Shown here: one piece after another, positions 19,401 through 27,323 of the stretch
Layout: each line of letters opens with the position of its first letter
Numbering within the stretch: position 1 is the first letter of the stretch
NCBI GenBank assembly: GCA_021713295.1
Contig: JAKJJU010000004.1
Coordinates: 52,152-116,151, forward strand
Reading direction: 5' to 3'
DNA from: Thiotrichales bacterium 19S3-11
Lineage (GTDB): Bacteria; Pseudomonadota; Gammaproteobacteria; Francisellales; Francisellaceae
DNA length: 64,000 nt
The notes under the pieces: model-generated
The model's input: only the letters and a program-made list of their open reading frames with translations
What the model was told of the DNA's origin: nothing
The model's database searches: none
Position numbers and translations under genes: made by a program

Positions 19401-20508
19401 GGTTTTTGCTAGTGCATTTTTCTGCTAATTGCTCAATTGAAAAGTTATATTTGGCTTGAATTTGATTAGTTAATTCTAATTGTTTCTCTGGTGTTAATTG
19501 AGAGTAGTCATTAATAATATAGTTTAAAAGAGCTAGTTTAGTGTGAGCAGTATTAAATGGATCTTTTCTGATAGCTGAAATGTCTTGATCCAGAATGCGA
19601 TTAAATTTAGGAGTATTCAGTTGTTCAGCCAATTTACTAGATGGTGCATGCCCTTGAATAAACTTGATTATCTCTAAAATTAATGATGCCTGATCTAATA
19701 ACTGGGCATTATCAGCTAGTTTTCTAATGTTTTCTAGTTTTGGATTTTTTGCATAAAAATGATCTTTTAGGTTTTGATTATTTTGGTTTGGGGATCTAAT
19801 GGTCTCATTGACATGAAGTAATAAATGATATATGCCTTCCTTTTGATCTGCTTTTTCAATTATCTGTGAATATGTCTTCTTTGTGTTAGGATCAACAACT
19901 TTATCGGTAACAAAAGCTTTATCTTGACTGAGTTGGGTAATGTTATTTTCTAACGCGGCCAATTTCTCGCCGACTGTTTGAAGAAACAGTGAATGAGTAC
20001 TAAATGGATTAATCTGATAATCAGAATTAGTAACCTCAGATAATTGACTTAATGCGCTCTTTATTTTATCATTCTTTTGATATTTATTATTTTTATCTTG
20101 TAGAGATTGAAGTTTTGCTTTTGCTTTTTTCTCTATTTTGTCTAACTCTGTATTTAAGGCCTCACCACTTAGGTTGTTTATTGAGGTATTTTGTTTGCCA
20201 TTATTTGGTTGGGTTTGTTCTGTTATGCGGTGTAGTTGCTCAGTTAATTTAGTCTTTGTCTCAGTTAACGTTTGAATCTTTGTGGTTAAAAATGAGGTTG
20301 TTTGGCTTTGCTGTTCTTGTTGTGGGGAACTAACCTCATTGCCATCGTTTAAAAATGAGGTTGTGTTGCTTTGCTGTTCTTGTTGTGGGGAATTAACCTT
20401 ATTGCCATCGTTATTTTCGTTTTGACTTTTTGATTTGGATAAAAACTTCGTTTCAGTAGTATTAAAGTAGTCATGTTCGTTATCAAATAAAATGCTAGTA
20501 TCACTCAT
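13462..20508 (-). CDS. Giant coiled-coil protein (about 2348 aa), possible effector
   Basis: I recognise no catalytic domain in this very long protein. It is hydrophilic, rich in Asn, Gln, Lys, Glu and Leu, and largely helical with many heptad-like stretches (for example residues 560-860). There is no signal peptide or convincing membrane helix. A 21-residue unit with core SPQQEQQS is tandemly repeated near the N-terminus. A weaker repeat beginning QVNGFIKDYIKTY and QVNDFITKYIKTY recurs 144 codons apart (DNA near 15700 and 15270), and QVNGF appears again in the C-terminal tail. ATG at 20508 (MSDTSILF) is chosen over a GTG at 20523 because GGGGA lies eight bases upstream. Large coiled-coil proteins of this kind are often type IV effectors in Legionella-like bacteria, but that is inference. 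Confidence 0.85.
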   Translation of the reverse strand: MSDTSILFDNEHDYFNTTETKFLSKSKSQNENNDGNKVNSPQQEQQSNTTSFLNDGNEVSSPQQEQQSQTTSFLTTKIQTLTETKTKLTEQLHRITEQTQPNNGKQNTSINNLSGEALNTELDKIEKKAKAKLQSLQDKNNKYQKNDKIKSALSQLSEVTNSDYQINPFSTHSLFLQTVGEKLAALENNITQLSQDKAFVTDKVVDPNTKKTYSQIIEKADQKEGIYHLLLHVNETIRSPNQNNQNLKDHFYAKNPKLENIRKLADNAQLLDQASLILEIIKFIQGHAPSSKLAEQLNTPKFNRILDQDISAIRKDPFNTAHTKLALLNYIINDYSQLTPEKQLELTNQIQAKYNFSIEQLAEKCTSKNPSPQVLELINSYQNNSNFSLDTSQLAKNMFDFWNSCDRQQKIQFINDFNYAFKNQTPTVTLLDTGNFKNIETLQSYLDGYVQQHQTYQTLILNKQHDDLINSNPTNKKESEESLVKLLLNQSEDYPEFLDFVEEGISNNIVKIGNEIKESIIANLIASIETIELKKLKLLPSLPEDTTLRQDEVTLLQNEVTLTDLKSKIETLKEEAKQIHINYINQSFKTSDQKEKAKLKEAYELNLARNDAEIKKTEAKLTRLTGFTNLDDLTNALTVAKNKKQLKALDDKIAKINTTMNHLIPDAQLTGLKDNITNIETKKQELTKDCNRELSKNWDQNIRSSLIKQRDRDIKNADSELQNAITELENFENEIKNDEVLKTIDAIHDTIVRLQHYKRLVEQTDQKIKNEALKPQLSKANSPLNRLRGQRNSYVESMNKLDRELQELKINLSGDYGINIDGQLNKLSAQINATKTIENYRENKKFELPVVKKQDSNEPTTLDDDAVTTIAEISDIENKIKEIRENKATKSIKESNQNLYLNGFNTQFNNALCQLEDLATTIDNTLYILSNAPVFVESYNQLSSVNQNLKLYHDIKSNFDKIITYINNAKIEQKNKTLFIDELNDLIVNSDKSKDDVLKQTTQILDRLFSVQTQAKAFFENINTGGKIFQNRELVDKYYTIANDGKLTPKDNQPIKANILLEEGNLPFLAPIYNYNETSIVKYILNGDDKASPNSQHLANHITHADKLLDFYALIYGNTASNKQTIIDNAQFIVDYFVQDPNCLNNLKKIESIGLLAEIYENLQNQSQNQSKISQYFSQTEYSELQGIYDHIKQVPKDFQDTVILQTLNCCHAIITDSSDKHKKQSLCNLKKLIGNLARTLTENKSQLSQDEVQEIIKNYDKISAPDELEANVNAYKKYTTIIENNTSHFESYKKHSLIGILTDKTKLKHINNLNAISDALNPQSITLKAKATTFIESLKKTIYTKITPETNLSELATQTDQINALIEKVIQIANITEFQLDYINKRENSISSFLEGEVNEVSLTKANSLANAVLTVAKLNQQQQKFIVEKVISSVSNFRANFSTEQLDAVYKHLNSNNSTTTNKFIEFLINDNSHQKITEQFTNSDTLFDKLSSALETLNSDYPSLANTIAKGSLIKYLPNIDEDKKKIEELTQAIETINTLSNKETGSANLLKGIIATEIQNQKTDFDKIETKLIAFNNVLDKQNQIQHLINHYFENQVNGFIKDYIKTYGTEKALNLKTLDAAYEQADYIAKIKSLDTQLRKITQHYENQLTTNLSTGNLNAIEEDNKKLKGILKAINAIGLTHQNQSEIQKILSPLVCNLIEANPDIDPEKLNNAIDSILKFPNIEAAITNLNNNQITTQVNDFITKYIKTYDDTNNALTLNLNKLTQASEQLTEINKRIKKIEGNKGYNNQNTYCAEKIIISYFNEYKTSSIGTNLHTLHRIHTLLTDENYQSYFNNINDFKNAGFDTIAANYCKNIQIALGAIGNTNNQKFSDTEFDTRSNNGDYTQRDNRLGVTTLRQLKANYDELTNTIKPNERGENKNTALKKDHQKFFNAVCDDLKQQKTITNYAFENFNNVVIKNPQMFRTLSDKFDDYNAVKNACASSLAKAINIEGSINFNNDKAIQIIESISSSFELIDNQLKLYKFNNKYAVAQILDNLKKEVYLADLQNKLQQANQGIKQLVKNAYLEIIEENAQLLGLNINTITTTLDNATNDDLKTLDAILKKINAWNNNSVDDKKLAAAFILQLNYLFETSDTQLFSKLDTIHKRMKGQIYAYKTSYDNDTAAYQSQKTNLTNYIEKVQKRGCPLATSTDLKSIVIADAICRTTTNSRQSIESQIASSINNISQKYDKFKGIIGDVNTFHEHSNNHSSKKDKIVEVTKTIDTAIFENIAINREKTLLKKPTITAKQQEDLKEHKGFFAKILDFFGIEAKSYKKFNAIFYKKETEQVNGFSPKKESAPSP
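20288..20413 (-). repeat. Two tandem 63-bp repeats inside the giant gene
   Basis: Two 63-base units, at 20288-20350 and 20351-20413, differ at only a handful of positions. Each encodes 21 residues near the protein N-terminus (core SPQQEQQS followed by NTTSFL or QTTSFL). The in-frame unit length indicates expansion by slippage or recombination, and copy number may vary between strains. Confidence 0.9.
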
Positions 20509-20523
20509 AACCTCAGTCCCCAC

Positions 20524-20999
20524 CCATATCTAATTAATATCATTAATGACTAAATGCTTATTTAAACTATATCTTTAAACAGCATTATTTAATCTTTACA
20601 CATATCATTATTACCCTAAAATAAAAGCCTAATCAATCTTTATTTTTAGAATTAAGTATAATATTACAACAATTTAAAAATTTAACTTGTTGATTTATAA
20701 TAATATATAATTTAAATTAATCTAATTTTTATCGAATTAAATTGCAAAAAACAAGTATATTTTATATGTGTTTTAATGCTTAATTGAGTGATTAATAATT
20801 AAGTTGATAATTTTTATATTTTAACGTTGGAATATTTGATTATTATGTTTGTTTTGCTGATGATTCTAGGCATTTGGAAGACTTTAAATTAACAAAGATT
20901 ATTAATTATCTAATTGAGGATAGCTTGATCATTGTTGTCTAATTACTCAGCACTCACGTATTATAGCAGTTAAGAGTAATCACTTGTTTAAGTTATGTT
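20524..20999. other. AT-rich divergent intergenic region
   Basis: These 476 bases separate the giant gene from the AEC transporter gene and contain no convincing ORF. They are extremely AT-rich, with long A/T tracts (around 20640-20860), and presumably contain promoters for both flanking genes. The right copy of the 24-bp direct repeat lies within it (20888-20911). No hairpin terminator was seen. Confidence 0.5.
20888..20911 (+). repeat. Direct repeat, right copy flanking the giant gene
   Basis: It matches the left copy at 13412-13435 in 22 of 24 positions, in the same orientation: ATTAACAAAGAT, variable bases, TAATTATCT. It lies 380 bp upstream of the giant gene's start codon. Confidence 0.5.
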
Positions 21000-21932
21000 A
21001 TGTTCTCGACAATCCTAAATGCATTGATTCCTGTTGCTTTTGTTATCTTCTTAGGTTGGTTAGCTGGCTTTTTTAAGATTATTGATAAAAAACATAGCAA
21101 AAGCTTTGCAACCTATGTGATGAATTTTAGTTTTCCTTGCTTGCTTTTTGTTATTACAGCGACAACCAAGCTAAGCGTATTATTTGACTTTCAATTTGTG
21201 ATTGCTTTTTTTATTGGTCTTATGGGGATGTACTTAATTAGTTTTATCATTCATCGTTTGTTGCTAAAAAGGGCACTACATAATGCCGGACAAGCAGCTT
21301 TTGTCTGCTCGTTTCCTGATATGGCATTTATGGGTATTCCAATATTCTTAGAAATTATTGGCTCAACGGCATTGGTGTCAATTGTTATAGGAAACATTAT
21401 ATCTAGCGTATTTATGATCCCAATTACAGTGATATTACTTGAGCTGAAATCAGCTAAAAATGCTGATATCTTCAAAATATTTATTGAAAATCTGATTGTT
21501 GTGATTAAAAAGCCTTTGGTATTTGCACCAATACTAGGGATTATTTATGCGCTTTTTGGCATTCCGTTGCCACATCTGATCAAAGATAGTCTTAAGTTAA
21601 TAGGAGATACTACTTCAGGCGTTTCTTTATTTACACTAGGGTTAATCATCTCAAGCTTTATGATTAAATTCTCTAAAGGGGCAATCCTTAATATTGCATT
21701 AAAAAATATTCTCCATCCAATGATTATGATGGGGTTAATTTTTGTATTTGGTATTAAAGGGTTACTTGCAAAAGAGGTTGTCTTATTATGTGCAATGCCT
21801 ACAGCTACTATGACCACAATGTTTGCATTACGCTATAATACGCTAACTGAAGAAAGTACAAGTAGTACAATACTAGGGACATTATTTTCTATTATTACAT
21901 TACCTGTTTTTATGCTAATTATGCAGGTTTAA
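21000..21932 (+). CDS. AEC-family (auxin efflux carrier-like) transporter
   Basis: The 310-residue inner-membrane protein has ten hydrophobic segments and the AEC-type start LNALIPVAFVIFLGWLAGFF with a second half beginning near residue 160. Family signatures include FSFPCLLF in the first half and LPTA-like AMPTATMTTMFALRY near the C-terminus. Bacterial members move malonate, malate or other organic anions; the substrate here is unknown. It begins at an ATG without a strong ribosome-binding site. Its 3' end overlaps psd tail-to-tail by 14 bases. Confidence 0.85.
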   Translation: MFSTILNALIPVAFVIFLGWLAGFFKIIDKKHSKSFATYVMNFSFPCLLFVITATTKLSVLFDFQFVIAFFIGLMGMYLISFIIHRLLLKRALHNAGQAAFVCSFPDMAFMGIPIFLEIIGSTALVSIVIGNIISSVFMIPITVILLELKSAKNADIFKIFIENLIVVIKKPLVFAPILGIIYALFGIPLPHLIKDSLKLIGDTTSGVSLFTLGLIISSFMIKFSKGAILNIALKNILHPMIMMGLIFVFGIKGLLAKEVVLLCAMPTATMTTMFALRYNTLTEESTSSTILGTLFSIITLPVFMLIMQV

Positions 21933-22779
21933 TTTGTGCAATGGCTGTGCCCATGGCAATTGTCGATTGACTTTCAAATTCATCTGAAAATTCAATTTTA
22001 TTTTCTTCAAAACAAGCAATGACTGTAGAACCAAACTGGAAGTAACCTAATTCATCTCCCTTATTGAAAAAAAGATTCTTATCCTTGTATGACCAGTGCT
22101 GTATTTTATTTATTTTACTCGGCGTTACTAAACCATGAAAGTTTAGATAAATACTGGCAACAAAAAAAGCACCGACAAAAATAACAGGCATAATGCCAAT
22201 GTCTGTTTCAAAAAATAAAACCACGCGTTCATTGCGGCTAAATAGGCCATCAACGTGCTTAGCTGTTGTATTGTTAACCGAAAATAATTTCCCAGGGATA
22301 TAAGTCATTGCTAGTAATTTGCCAGGATAAGGCATATGTACTCTATGATAATCTTTCGGTGATAAATAAATCGTAATAAAAGAACCAGCTTTTAATTGAT
22401 GATGGAAACTAGTTTCACCACCTAGTAAATCCATAATTGAAAACAGCTTGCCTTTGGCTTGTATGATTTGCCCTTGATGTATTTTACCAATCTGACTCAC
22501 CGTGCCATCGGCCGGTGATATAATTAACTCCTGCTGCGTTGCGATAATTCGTGCTTGAGGTTTTAATTTTCTAGTAAAAAACTCATTAAAGGAATTATAG
22601 TCATCTAGATTTGTGGTGATTGCATCTTCAAGGTTTACATCATATTGTTTTATAAATAATTTAATCAAAATATTTTTGATTTTTTTTGATTTGGATGATG
22701 CGATTTTACCAACAATACGCGATAGCAAATGCTGTGGTAGAAGGTATTGTAAGGTAATAAACAGTTTCTCTTTTAACAT
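21919..22779 (-). CDS. psd: Phosphatidylserine decarboxylase proenzyme
   Basis: Psd converts phosphatidylserine to phosphatidylethanolamine at the inner membrane. The 286-residue protein carries FTRKLKPQAR, SPADGTVSQIG, YHRVHMPYPG and the autocleavage site FGSTV (LGST-type), whose serine becomes the pyruvoyl group. It is complete and normal in length for the proteobacterial proenzyme. The start has AAGGA upstream. It is divergent from sdaA and overlaps the AEC gene by 14 bases at the 3' end. Confidence 0.95.
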   Translation of the reverse strand: MLKEKLFITLQYLLPQHLLSRIVGKIASSKSKKIKNILIKLFIKQYDVNLEDAITTNLDDYNSFNEFFTRKLKPQARIIATQQELIISPADGTVSQIGKIHQGQIIQAKGKLFSIMDLLGGETSFHHQLKAGSFITIYLSPKDYHRVHMPYPGKLLAMTYIPGKLFSVNNTTAKHVDGLFSRNERVVLFFETDIGIMPVIFVGAFFVASIYLNFHGLVTPSKINKIQHWSYKDKNLFFNKGDELGYFQFGSTVIACFEENKIEFSDEFESQSTIAMGTAIAQIKPA

Positions 22780-22897
22780 ACAAATAGTAATTCCTTTATA
22801 AAAGCAGTAATCTACATTCTAATTAAAAATAAAGACAATAGATACCTTATAGAGTTAGGGATGGGGTATTTCTTTTGAAAACAAAGGAGTAATCAGC

Positions 22898-24280
22898 GTG
22901 AGTATTAGTGTGTTTGATATGTATTCAATTGGTATTGGCCCTTCAAGCTCGCATACTATTGGCCCAATGAGAGCTGCAAAACGCTTTCTTGATAGCTACA
23001 AAAAACAAATAAATGACTGTGATCGAGTACAAATAGATTTATATGGATCATTAGCATTAACAGGTAAAGGACATTGTACTGATACGGCTGTTATATTAGG
23101 CTTATTAGGTGAAACACCAGAAGACATAGATGCTGCAACGGTGAATGATAAAATTGAACGGGTTCGCCAAGATCAGTGCCTTAATCTTAATGCTGAGAAA
23201 GAAATTGAGTTTATTGAATCTCGAGATTTAATTTTTCATTTTGATCAAGCTTTAGTAGAGCATGCCAATGGTGTGAAATTTTCTTTATATCAAGGTGATA
23301 GCTTAATCATAGAAGATATTTATTTCTCAATTGGTGGTGGCTTTGTGTTGGATCAAAGGGAAATCAAACAACAATCAAAAGAAGGTGAGCCGATTATTGC
23401 TGAGAGTAATATGCCTTACCCATTTGATACCGCTAGAGAGTTATTAGCCCATTGTGATAAGGGGAATTTATCAATTGCTGAAATTATGCTTGAGAATGAA
23501 AAACAAACTAATTCTGAAGCACGAATAAGCGAAAAATTATTAGCAATTTGGCATGTGATGGCAGACTCAATTGAGCGTGGTTTAGTAACAGAAGGAAAAT
23601 TACCAGGTAGACTAAGAGTGACAAGACGTGCAGCTAAGCTTAATCAAAAATTACGAAATACCAACACACCAAAAACGGATTTGAATTGGCTAAATACCTA
23701 TGCCATTGCAGTGAATGAAGAAAATGCAGCTGGAAGCAAGGTCGTTACTGCACCGACTAATGGTGCAGCAGGGGTTATTCCAGCAGTACTTTATTATTAT
23801 TTACAGTCAACCGATTTAAATGATCAACAACAACAGCAGTGTATTATTGATTATTTATTAACAGCAGCAGCTATTGGTATTTTATTTAAAAAAGGCGCAT
23901 CAATCTCAGCGGCTGAAGTAGGCTGTCAAGGTGAGGTTGGTGTTGCAACCTCGATGGCTGCAGCAGGGCTTTGCGCAATACTAGGAGGCACAAGTGCACA
24001 AATTGAAAATGCAGCTGAAATGGGTATGGAACACAATTTAGGCTTAACGTGTGATCCAATCGGTGGCTTAGTACAAATTCCCTGTATTGAACGTAATGCG
24101 ATGGGGGCATCACAAGCCGTTAATACGGCAAAATTATCCCTATTAGAGGCAGGCGAACATAATGTACATTTAGATGATGTGATTAAATCAATGAAGCAAA
24201 CCGGTCAAGATATGTCAACTAAATACAAAGAAACATCGTTAGCTGGTCTTGCAATTGCCGTGAATTTATCGCAATGCTAA
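22898..24280 (+). CDS. sdaA: L-serine dehydratase (iron-sulfur type)
   Basis: This enzyme deaminates L-serine to pyruvate and ammonia with a [4Fe-4S] cluster. The 460-residue single-chain form matches the gammaproteobacterial SdaA/SdaB length. The N-terminal beta domain has [16 protein letters not shown] at residues 11-26. The catalytic domain has [17 protein letters not shown] and the cluster-ligand cysteine regions [18 protein letters not shown] and [15 protein letters not shown]. It starts with GTG behind a strong AAGGAG site. bamC follows after 80 bases on the same strand. Confidence 0.95.
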   Translation: MSISVFDMYSIGIGPSSSHTIGPMRAAKRFLDSYKKQINDCDRVQIDLYGSLALTGKGHCTDTAVILGLLGETPEDIDAATVNDKIERVRQDQCLNLNAEKEIEFIESRDLIFHFDQALVEHANGVKFSLYQGDSLIIEDIYFSIGGGFVLDQREIKQQSKEGEPIIAESNMPYPFDTARELLAHCDKGNLSIAEIMLENEKQTNSEARISEKLLAIWHVMADSIERGLVTEGKLPGRLRVTRRAAKLNQKLRNTNTPKTDLNWLNTYAIAVNEENAAGSKVVTAPTNGAAGVIPAVLYYYLQSTDLNDQQQQQCIIDYLLTAAAIGILFKKGASISAAEVGCQGEVGVATSMAAAGLCAILGGTSAQIENAAEMGMEHNLGLTCDPIGGLVQIPCIERNAMGASQAVNTAKLSLLEAGEHNVHLDDVIKSMKQTGQDMSTKYKETSLAGLAIAVNLSQC

Positions 24281-24299
24281 AATTCATTCTCATTACTAG

Positions 24300-24324
24300 G
24301 CAAAACTGTAGTATACTGTTTTGC
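24300..24324. promoter_or_regulatory. 25-bp imperfect dyad between sdaA and bamC
   Basis: GCAAAAC on the left and GTTTTGC on the right enclose TGTAGTATACT; ten of twelve positions pair about the centre. It may form a hairpin after sdaA or an operator over the bamC promoter (TATACT lies inside it). No T-run follows on either side, so an operator or processing site is as likely as a terminator. Confidence 0.35.
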
Positions 24325-24360
24325 GATATGTACTTTAAGAGATAAAAGAGTAAAGGATTC

Positions 24361-25749
24361 ATGCTAAAGAGTAAAACAATTCAAATAAAATTAATTGCGC
24401 AATGGTTCGTTATAGGTGCTATCCTAGCCTCATTAGTTGGTTGTAGCTTTTTTAGAGATCGTGAAGATGATTATTTAAAAACAGACATCCAGCAGACACA
24501 AGGTATAAAGGTTCCACAATCGTTGGAAAAAACAACAACGATACAACCGGCCATGCAAGTACCTAAAGGGCCAAATCAATATCAATCGGTTTCAACTGTG
24601 CCGACAGATCTTGTGCCGCCTAACTATCAAAAGCAATACCCATTAGCGTTATTGAAAAATTTACAAGCACAGTCGGCTGAATCATCATTGACCTTTGTTA
24701 AAGGTAGTTATGGTTTATTGGTTATTAATGCGCCATTGGGTAAAGCCTATGAAATAGTTGCAAAAGAGCTTGTAAGTATTCCCGATTTTGAAGTGATAGG
24801 GCAAAGTTCAACGGGACATTCTTTTGAAGTTGTATCGAGTCAGAGTCAGTCAACGTATTGGCTTTATTTAACGTTAAAGGATAATAAAACAAGACTTTCA
24901 GTATTTGATGATAAAAAAGATTTAATTGCCAATGAAGAGGTTTACTCATTATTAACACAACTAAACAGCCGCATTGATGCCCTTCATCAAGGGGGTGACA
25001 GTAATATTCAAATTCAGTATCCTATTGATCAGCTGAAACTTGATACAACTAGTTTAACGTTAAAGGTGTTAGCGCCAATGCCTGAGGCAATGACATTTTT
25101 TGAAACTGTGCTGAAAAATTTAGGTTATGTTATTACAACAAAGAATGATTTGAAAATAATAACGCTATCCTCAGCACAAACAAAGGCGAAGACAACTAAG
25201 CATAGTGTGGAGCAATTTTCTTTTACGGCAGTAAATGATCAAGCATCCTCTATAACAAATATTGCCATTAAATCGCTCAAACCATCAAAAGATACTCAAT
25301 CACTATTAGCGCAGTTATCAGATCAAATTAAACTTCAATCAAGTAAAACCTTCATTACAAAGCGTGTTAGCTTATTATCGGTTAGTAGTCAATTATTTGT
25401 TGATGCTCATACACATAAGGCAGCCTTAATTGTACCATTGGATCAAACAAAGGTTTGGCCAAAGGTAGATAAAGCAATTAAAATGGCTGATTATCACATT
25501 ATACGATCGGATAAAGATAAAGGTTTCTTTTTTATTGCAACAAAAGATAAAGCCGACTATCAGTATTTAATTTATGTTAGAAAGATTGATGCAGAGAGTA
25601 ATGCGTCATTAAGCCGTTGGTTAACTTTTGGCCTTTTGACTTCTGAAGAAGGTAGTAAAACCTATGTTCAGGTATTTAATAAAGACGGTCATCTTATGCC
25701 GATTGAACAAACAAAAGCATTATTATTAACATTACAAAATAATTTATAA
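24361..25749 (+). CDS. bamC: BamC-like outer-membrane assembly lipoprotein
   Basis: The N-terminus is a lipoprotein signal peptide ending in the lipobox LVGC near residue 29. The mature part begins with an unstructured, proline-containing stretch ([20 protein letters not shown]), as in BamC, then helix-grip-like domains. The gene lies immediately before purC, the same order as in Escherichia coli and many gammaproteobacteria, which strongly supports the call. At 462 residues it is longer than E. coli BamC (344), apparently because of an extra repeat-like domain. It would act as an accessory lipoprotein of the BAM complex that inserts beta-barrel proteins. Confidence 0.7.
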   Translation: MLKSKTIQIKLIAQWFVIGAILASLVGCSFFRDREDDYLKTDIQQTQGIKVPQSLEKTTTIQPAMQVPKGPNQYQSVSTVPTDLVPPNYQKQYPLALLKNLQAQSAESSLTFVKGSYGLLVINAPLGKAYEIVAKELVSIPDFEVIGQSSTGHSFEVVSSQSQSTYWLYLTLKDNKTRLSVFDDKKDLIANEEVYSLLTQLNSRIDALHQGGDSNIQIQYPIDQLKLDTTSLTLKVLAPMPEAMTFFETVLKNLGYVITTKNDLKIITLSSAQTKAKTTKHSVEQFSFTAVNDQASSITNIAIKSLKPSKDTQSLLAQLSDQIKLQSSKTFITKRVSLLSVSSQLFVDAHTHKAALIVPLDQTKVWPKVDKAIKMADYHIIRSDKDKGFFFIATKDKADYQYLIYVRKIDAESNASLSRWLTFGLLTSEEGSKTYVQVFNKDGHLMPIEQTKALLLTLQNNL

Positions 25750-25778
25750 AAACGCTAACGATCAAAGGTTATCAGAGG

Positions 25779-26498
25779 ATGAAAAAACAAGCATTACTTT
25801 ACCAAGGTAAAGCAAAAAATATCTATCAAACAGATCAAGAAGATTGTTATATTATGCATTACCGTGATGATGCAACTGCTTTTAATGGTATCAAAGCTGC
25901 AAGTTTAAAAGATAAAGGTAAAGTGAATAATGCCTTTAATGCATTTATTATGACTGAACTTGAAAATAAGGGCATTAAAACGCATTTTATTAAACAATTA
26001 TCTGCAAATGAGTCGGTTGTTAAATCATTAAACATGATTCCAGTTGAGTGTGTTGTTAGAAATATTGCCTCAGGAAGTATTGTCAAGCGACTAGGGCTAG
26101 AGAATGGCTTTCGTTTTGAGCAAGCGGTTTTTGAGTTTTTCTATAAGGATGATGCCTTAGGCGATCCTATGATGAATGAGTCACATATTCTTATGATGAA
26201 ATTAGCAACAGAAGCTGAAATACAGCAGATGAAACTACTAACTTTAAAAGTTAATCAGGTGCTTAAGCGGTTATTTGATGATGCTGGCTTGGAGCTTGTT
26301 GATTATAAACTGGAGTTTGGACGTTTTAATGGTGAGTTATTATTAGGTGATGAATTTACACCAGATGGTTGTCGTCTTTGGGATAAACAGACACACGAAA
26401 TTATGGATAAAGATCGCTTTAGACAAGATTTAGGCGGCGTTATTGAAGCGTATAAGGAAGTTTCAGCTCGATTAGGTATTGAAATCAATGATATCTAA
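25779..26498 (+). CDS. purC: SAICAR synthetase
   Basis: PurC joins CAIR and aspartate in purine synthesis. The 239-residue protein carries [29 protein letters not shown], the family's [20 protein letters not shown], and [10 protein letters not shown] followed by [15 protein letters not shown]. All regions are intact and the length is typical. It follows bamC after 29 bp with an AGAGG site close to the ATG. The next gene starts inside the end of purC, so translational coupling is likely. Confidence 0.97.
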   Translation: MKKQALLYQGKAKNIYQTDQEDCYIMHYRDDATAFNGIKAASLKDKGKVNNAFNAFIMTELENKGIKTHFIKQLSANESVVKSLNMIPVECVVRNIASGSIVKRLGLENGFRFEQAVFEFFYKDDALGDPMMNESHILMMKLATEAEIQQMKLLTLKVNQVLKRLFDDAGLELVDYKLEFGRFNGELLLGDEFTPDGCRLWDKQTHEIMDKDRFRQDLGGVIEAYKEVSARLGIEINDI

Positions 26499-27258
26499 GT
26501 CATTCATTGCTATTATTATTTTTATATTAGGCTTTGATATTAGTTATGCTAATACTTGGCAGCTAACATTCGAAAAATCTCGCCAACTGCCAGCAGAAAG
26601 TGGTATTTATCAACATGTCATTGCTAAGCGCTATAAACAATTTCCGATTGATGTTGATATGGTTTTGTTCAAAAAAAATCACTACAAAGCACAGTTAATA
26701 GCTCAAAGTTGGCATAATGCAAAAACATTAGCTGATTTAAGTGAAGACAAAGGAGCCGTTGTTGCGATTAATGGTGGATTTTATCGAGAGCAGTTTAAGC
26801 CAAATGGTCTGTTAAAGATTGATGGAAAAAAAATGGCAAACTTCGTATCGAATGATCTATTATCTGCAATTATTAATATAAATGATAAAGGTAAGTTAGT
26901 TATTTATAGTAAAAAAGCTTACCCAAATATTAGCTTATACAGTGCATTTCAAGCAGGGCCATTACTTTATGATAATACTAAAGTAACGATAATTAATGGT
27001 CATAAACTTAGACAAAGAAGTATTTTAGTTAGCTTTAAAAGTGGTGATATTGGTTTGTTTTATTTTTCGCCTGTGAGTATTTCGCAGGCGATTGATATTT
27101 TGAATAAAATAGCACAACATGCCAATGAAGTGATTGAAACTGCAACGAATTTAGATGGCGGAGTTGCCTCTTCATTTGTGGTTAATTTTCAGCATAGCCC
27201 AATTATTCGTCTCGAAAGCCAGCCTGTTAAAATGGTATTATTATTTTTTGATCAGTGA
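26488..27258 (+). CDS. Phosphodiester glycosidase-family (NAGPA-like) exported protein
   Basis: A signal peptide ([17 protein letters not shown]) precedes a domain with [22 protein letters not shown] and [11 protein letters not shown], matching the NAGPA/phosphodiester glycosidase family whose human member uncovers mannose-6-phosphate on lysosomal enzymes. Bacterial members are periplasmic or surface enzymes of cell-envelope sugars, mostly uncharacterised. The ATG at 26488 lies inside the last codons of purC (11-base overlap), suggesting translational coupling; a TTG three codons upstream is less likely. Its linkage to purC has no obvious metabolic logic. Confidence 0.75.
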   Translation: MISKSFIAIIIFILGFDISYANTWQLTFEKSRQLPAESGIYQHVIAKRYKQFPIDVDMVLFKKNHYKAQLIAQSWHNAKTLADLSEDKGAVVAINGGFYREQFKPNGLLKIDGKKMANFVSNDLLSAIININDKGKLVIYSKKAYPNISLYSAFQAGPLLYDNTKVTIINGHKLRQRSILVSFKSGDIGLFYFSPVSISQAIDILNKIAQHANEVIETATNLDGGVASSFVVNFQHSPIIRLESQPVKMVLLFFDQ

Positions 27259-27323
27259 TTACTTGTTTGAGCGTAGTTTATGATATACTAGTGCTTATTT
27301 TCAAATTAAGCTTATAAATTCTT

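Noticed and set aside
13462..20508. Giant gene as a chance or decayed ORF
   Set aside because: It is one uninterrupted frame of more than 2300 codons with coherent helical composition and a plausible start, which does not arise by chance in AT-rich DNA.
21251..21817. Minus-strand ORFs inside the AEC gene
   Set aside because: They are shadow frames of a membrane protein gene; composition and lack of ribosome-binding sites argue against them.
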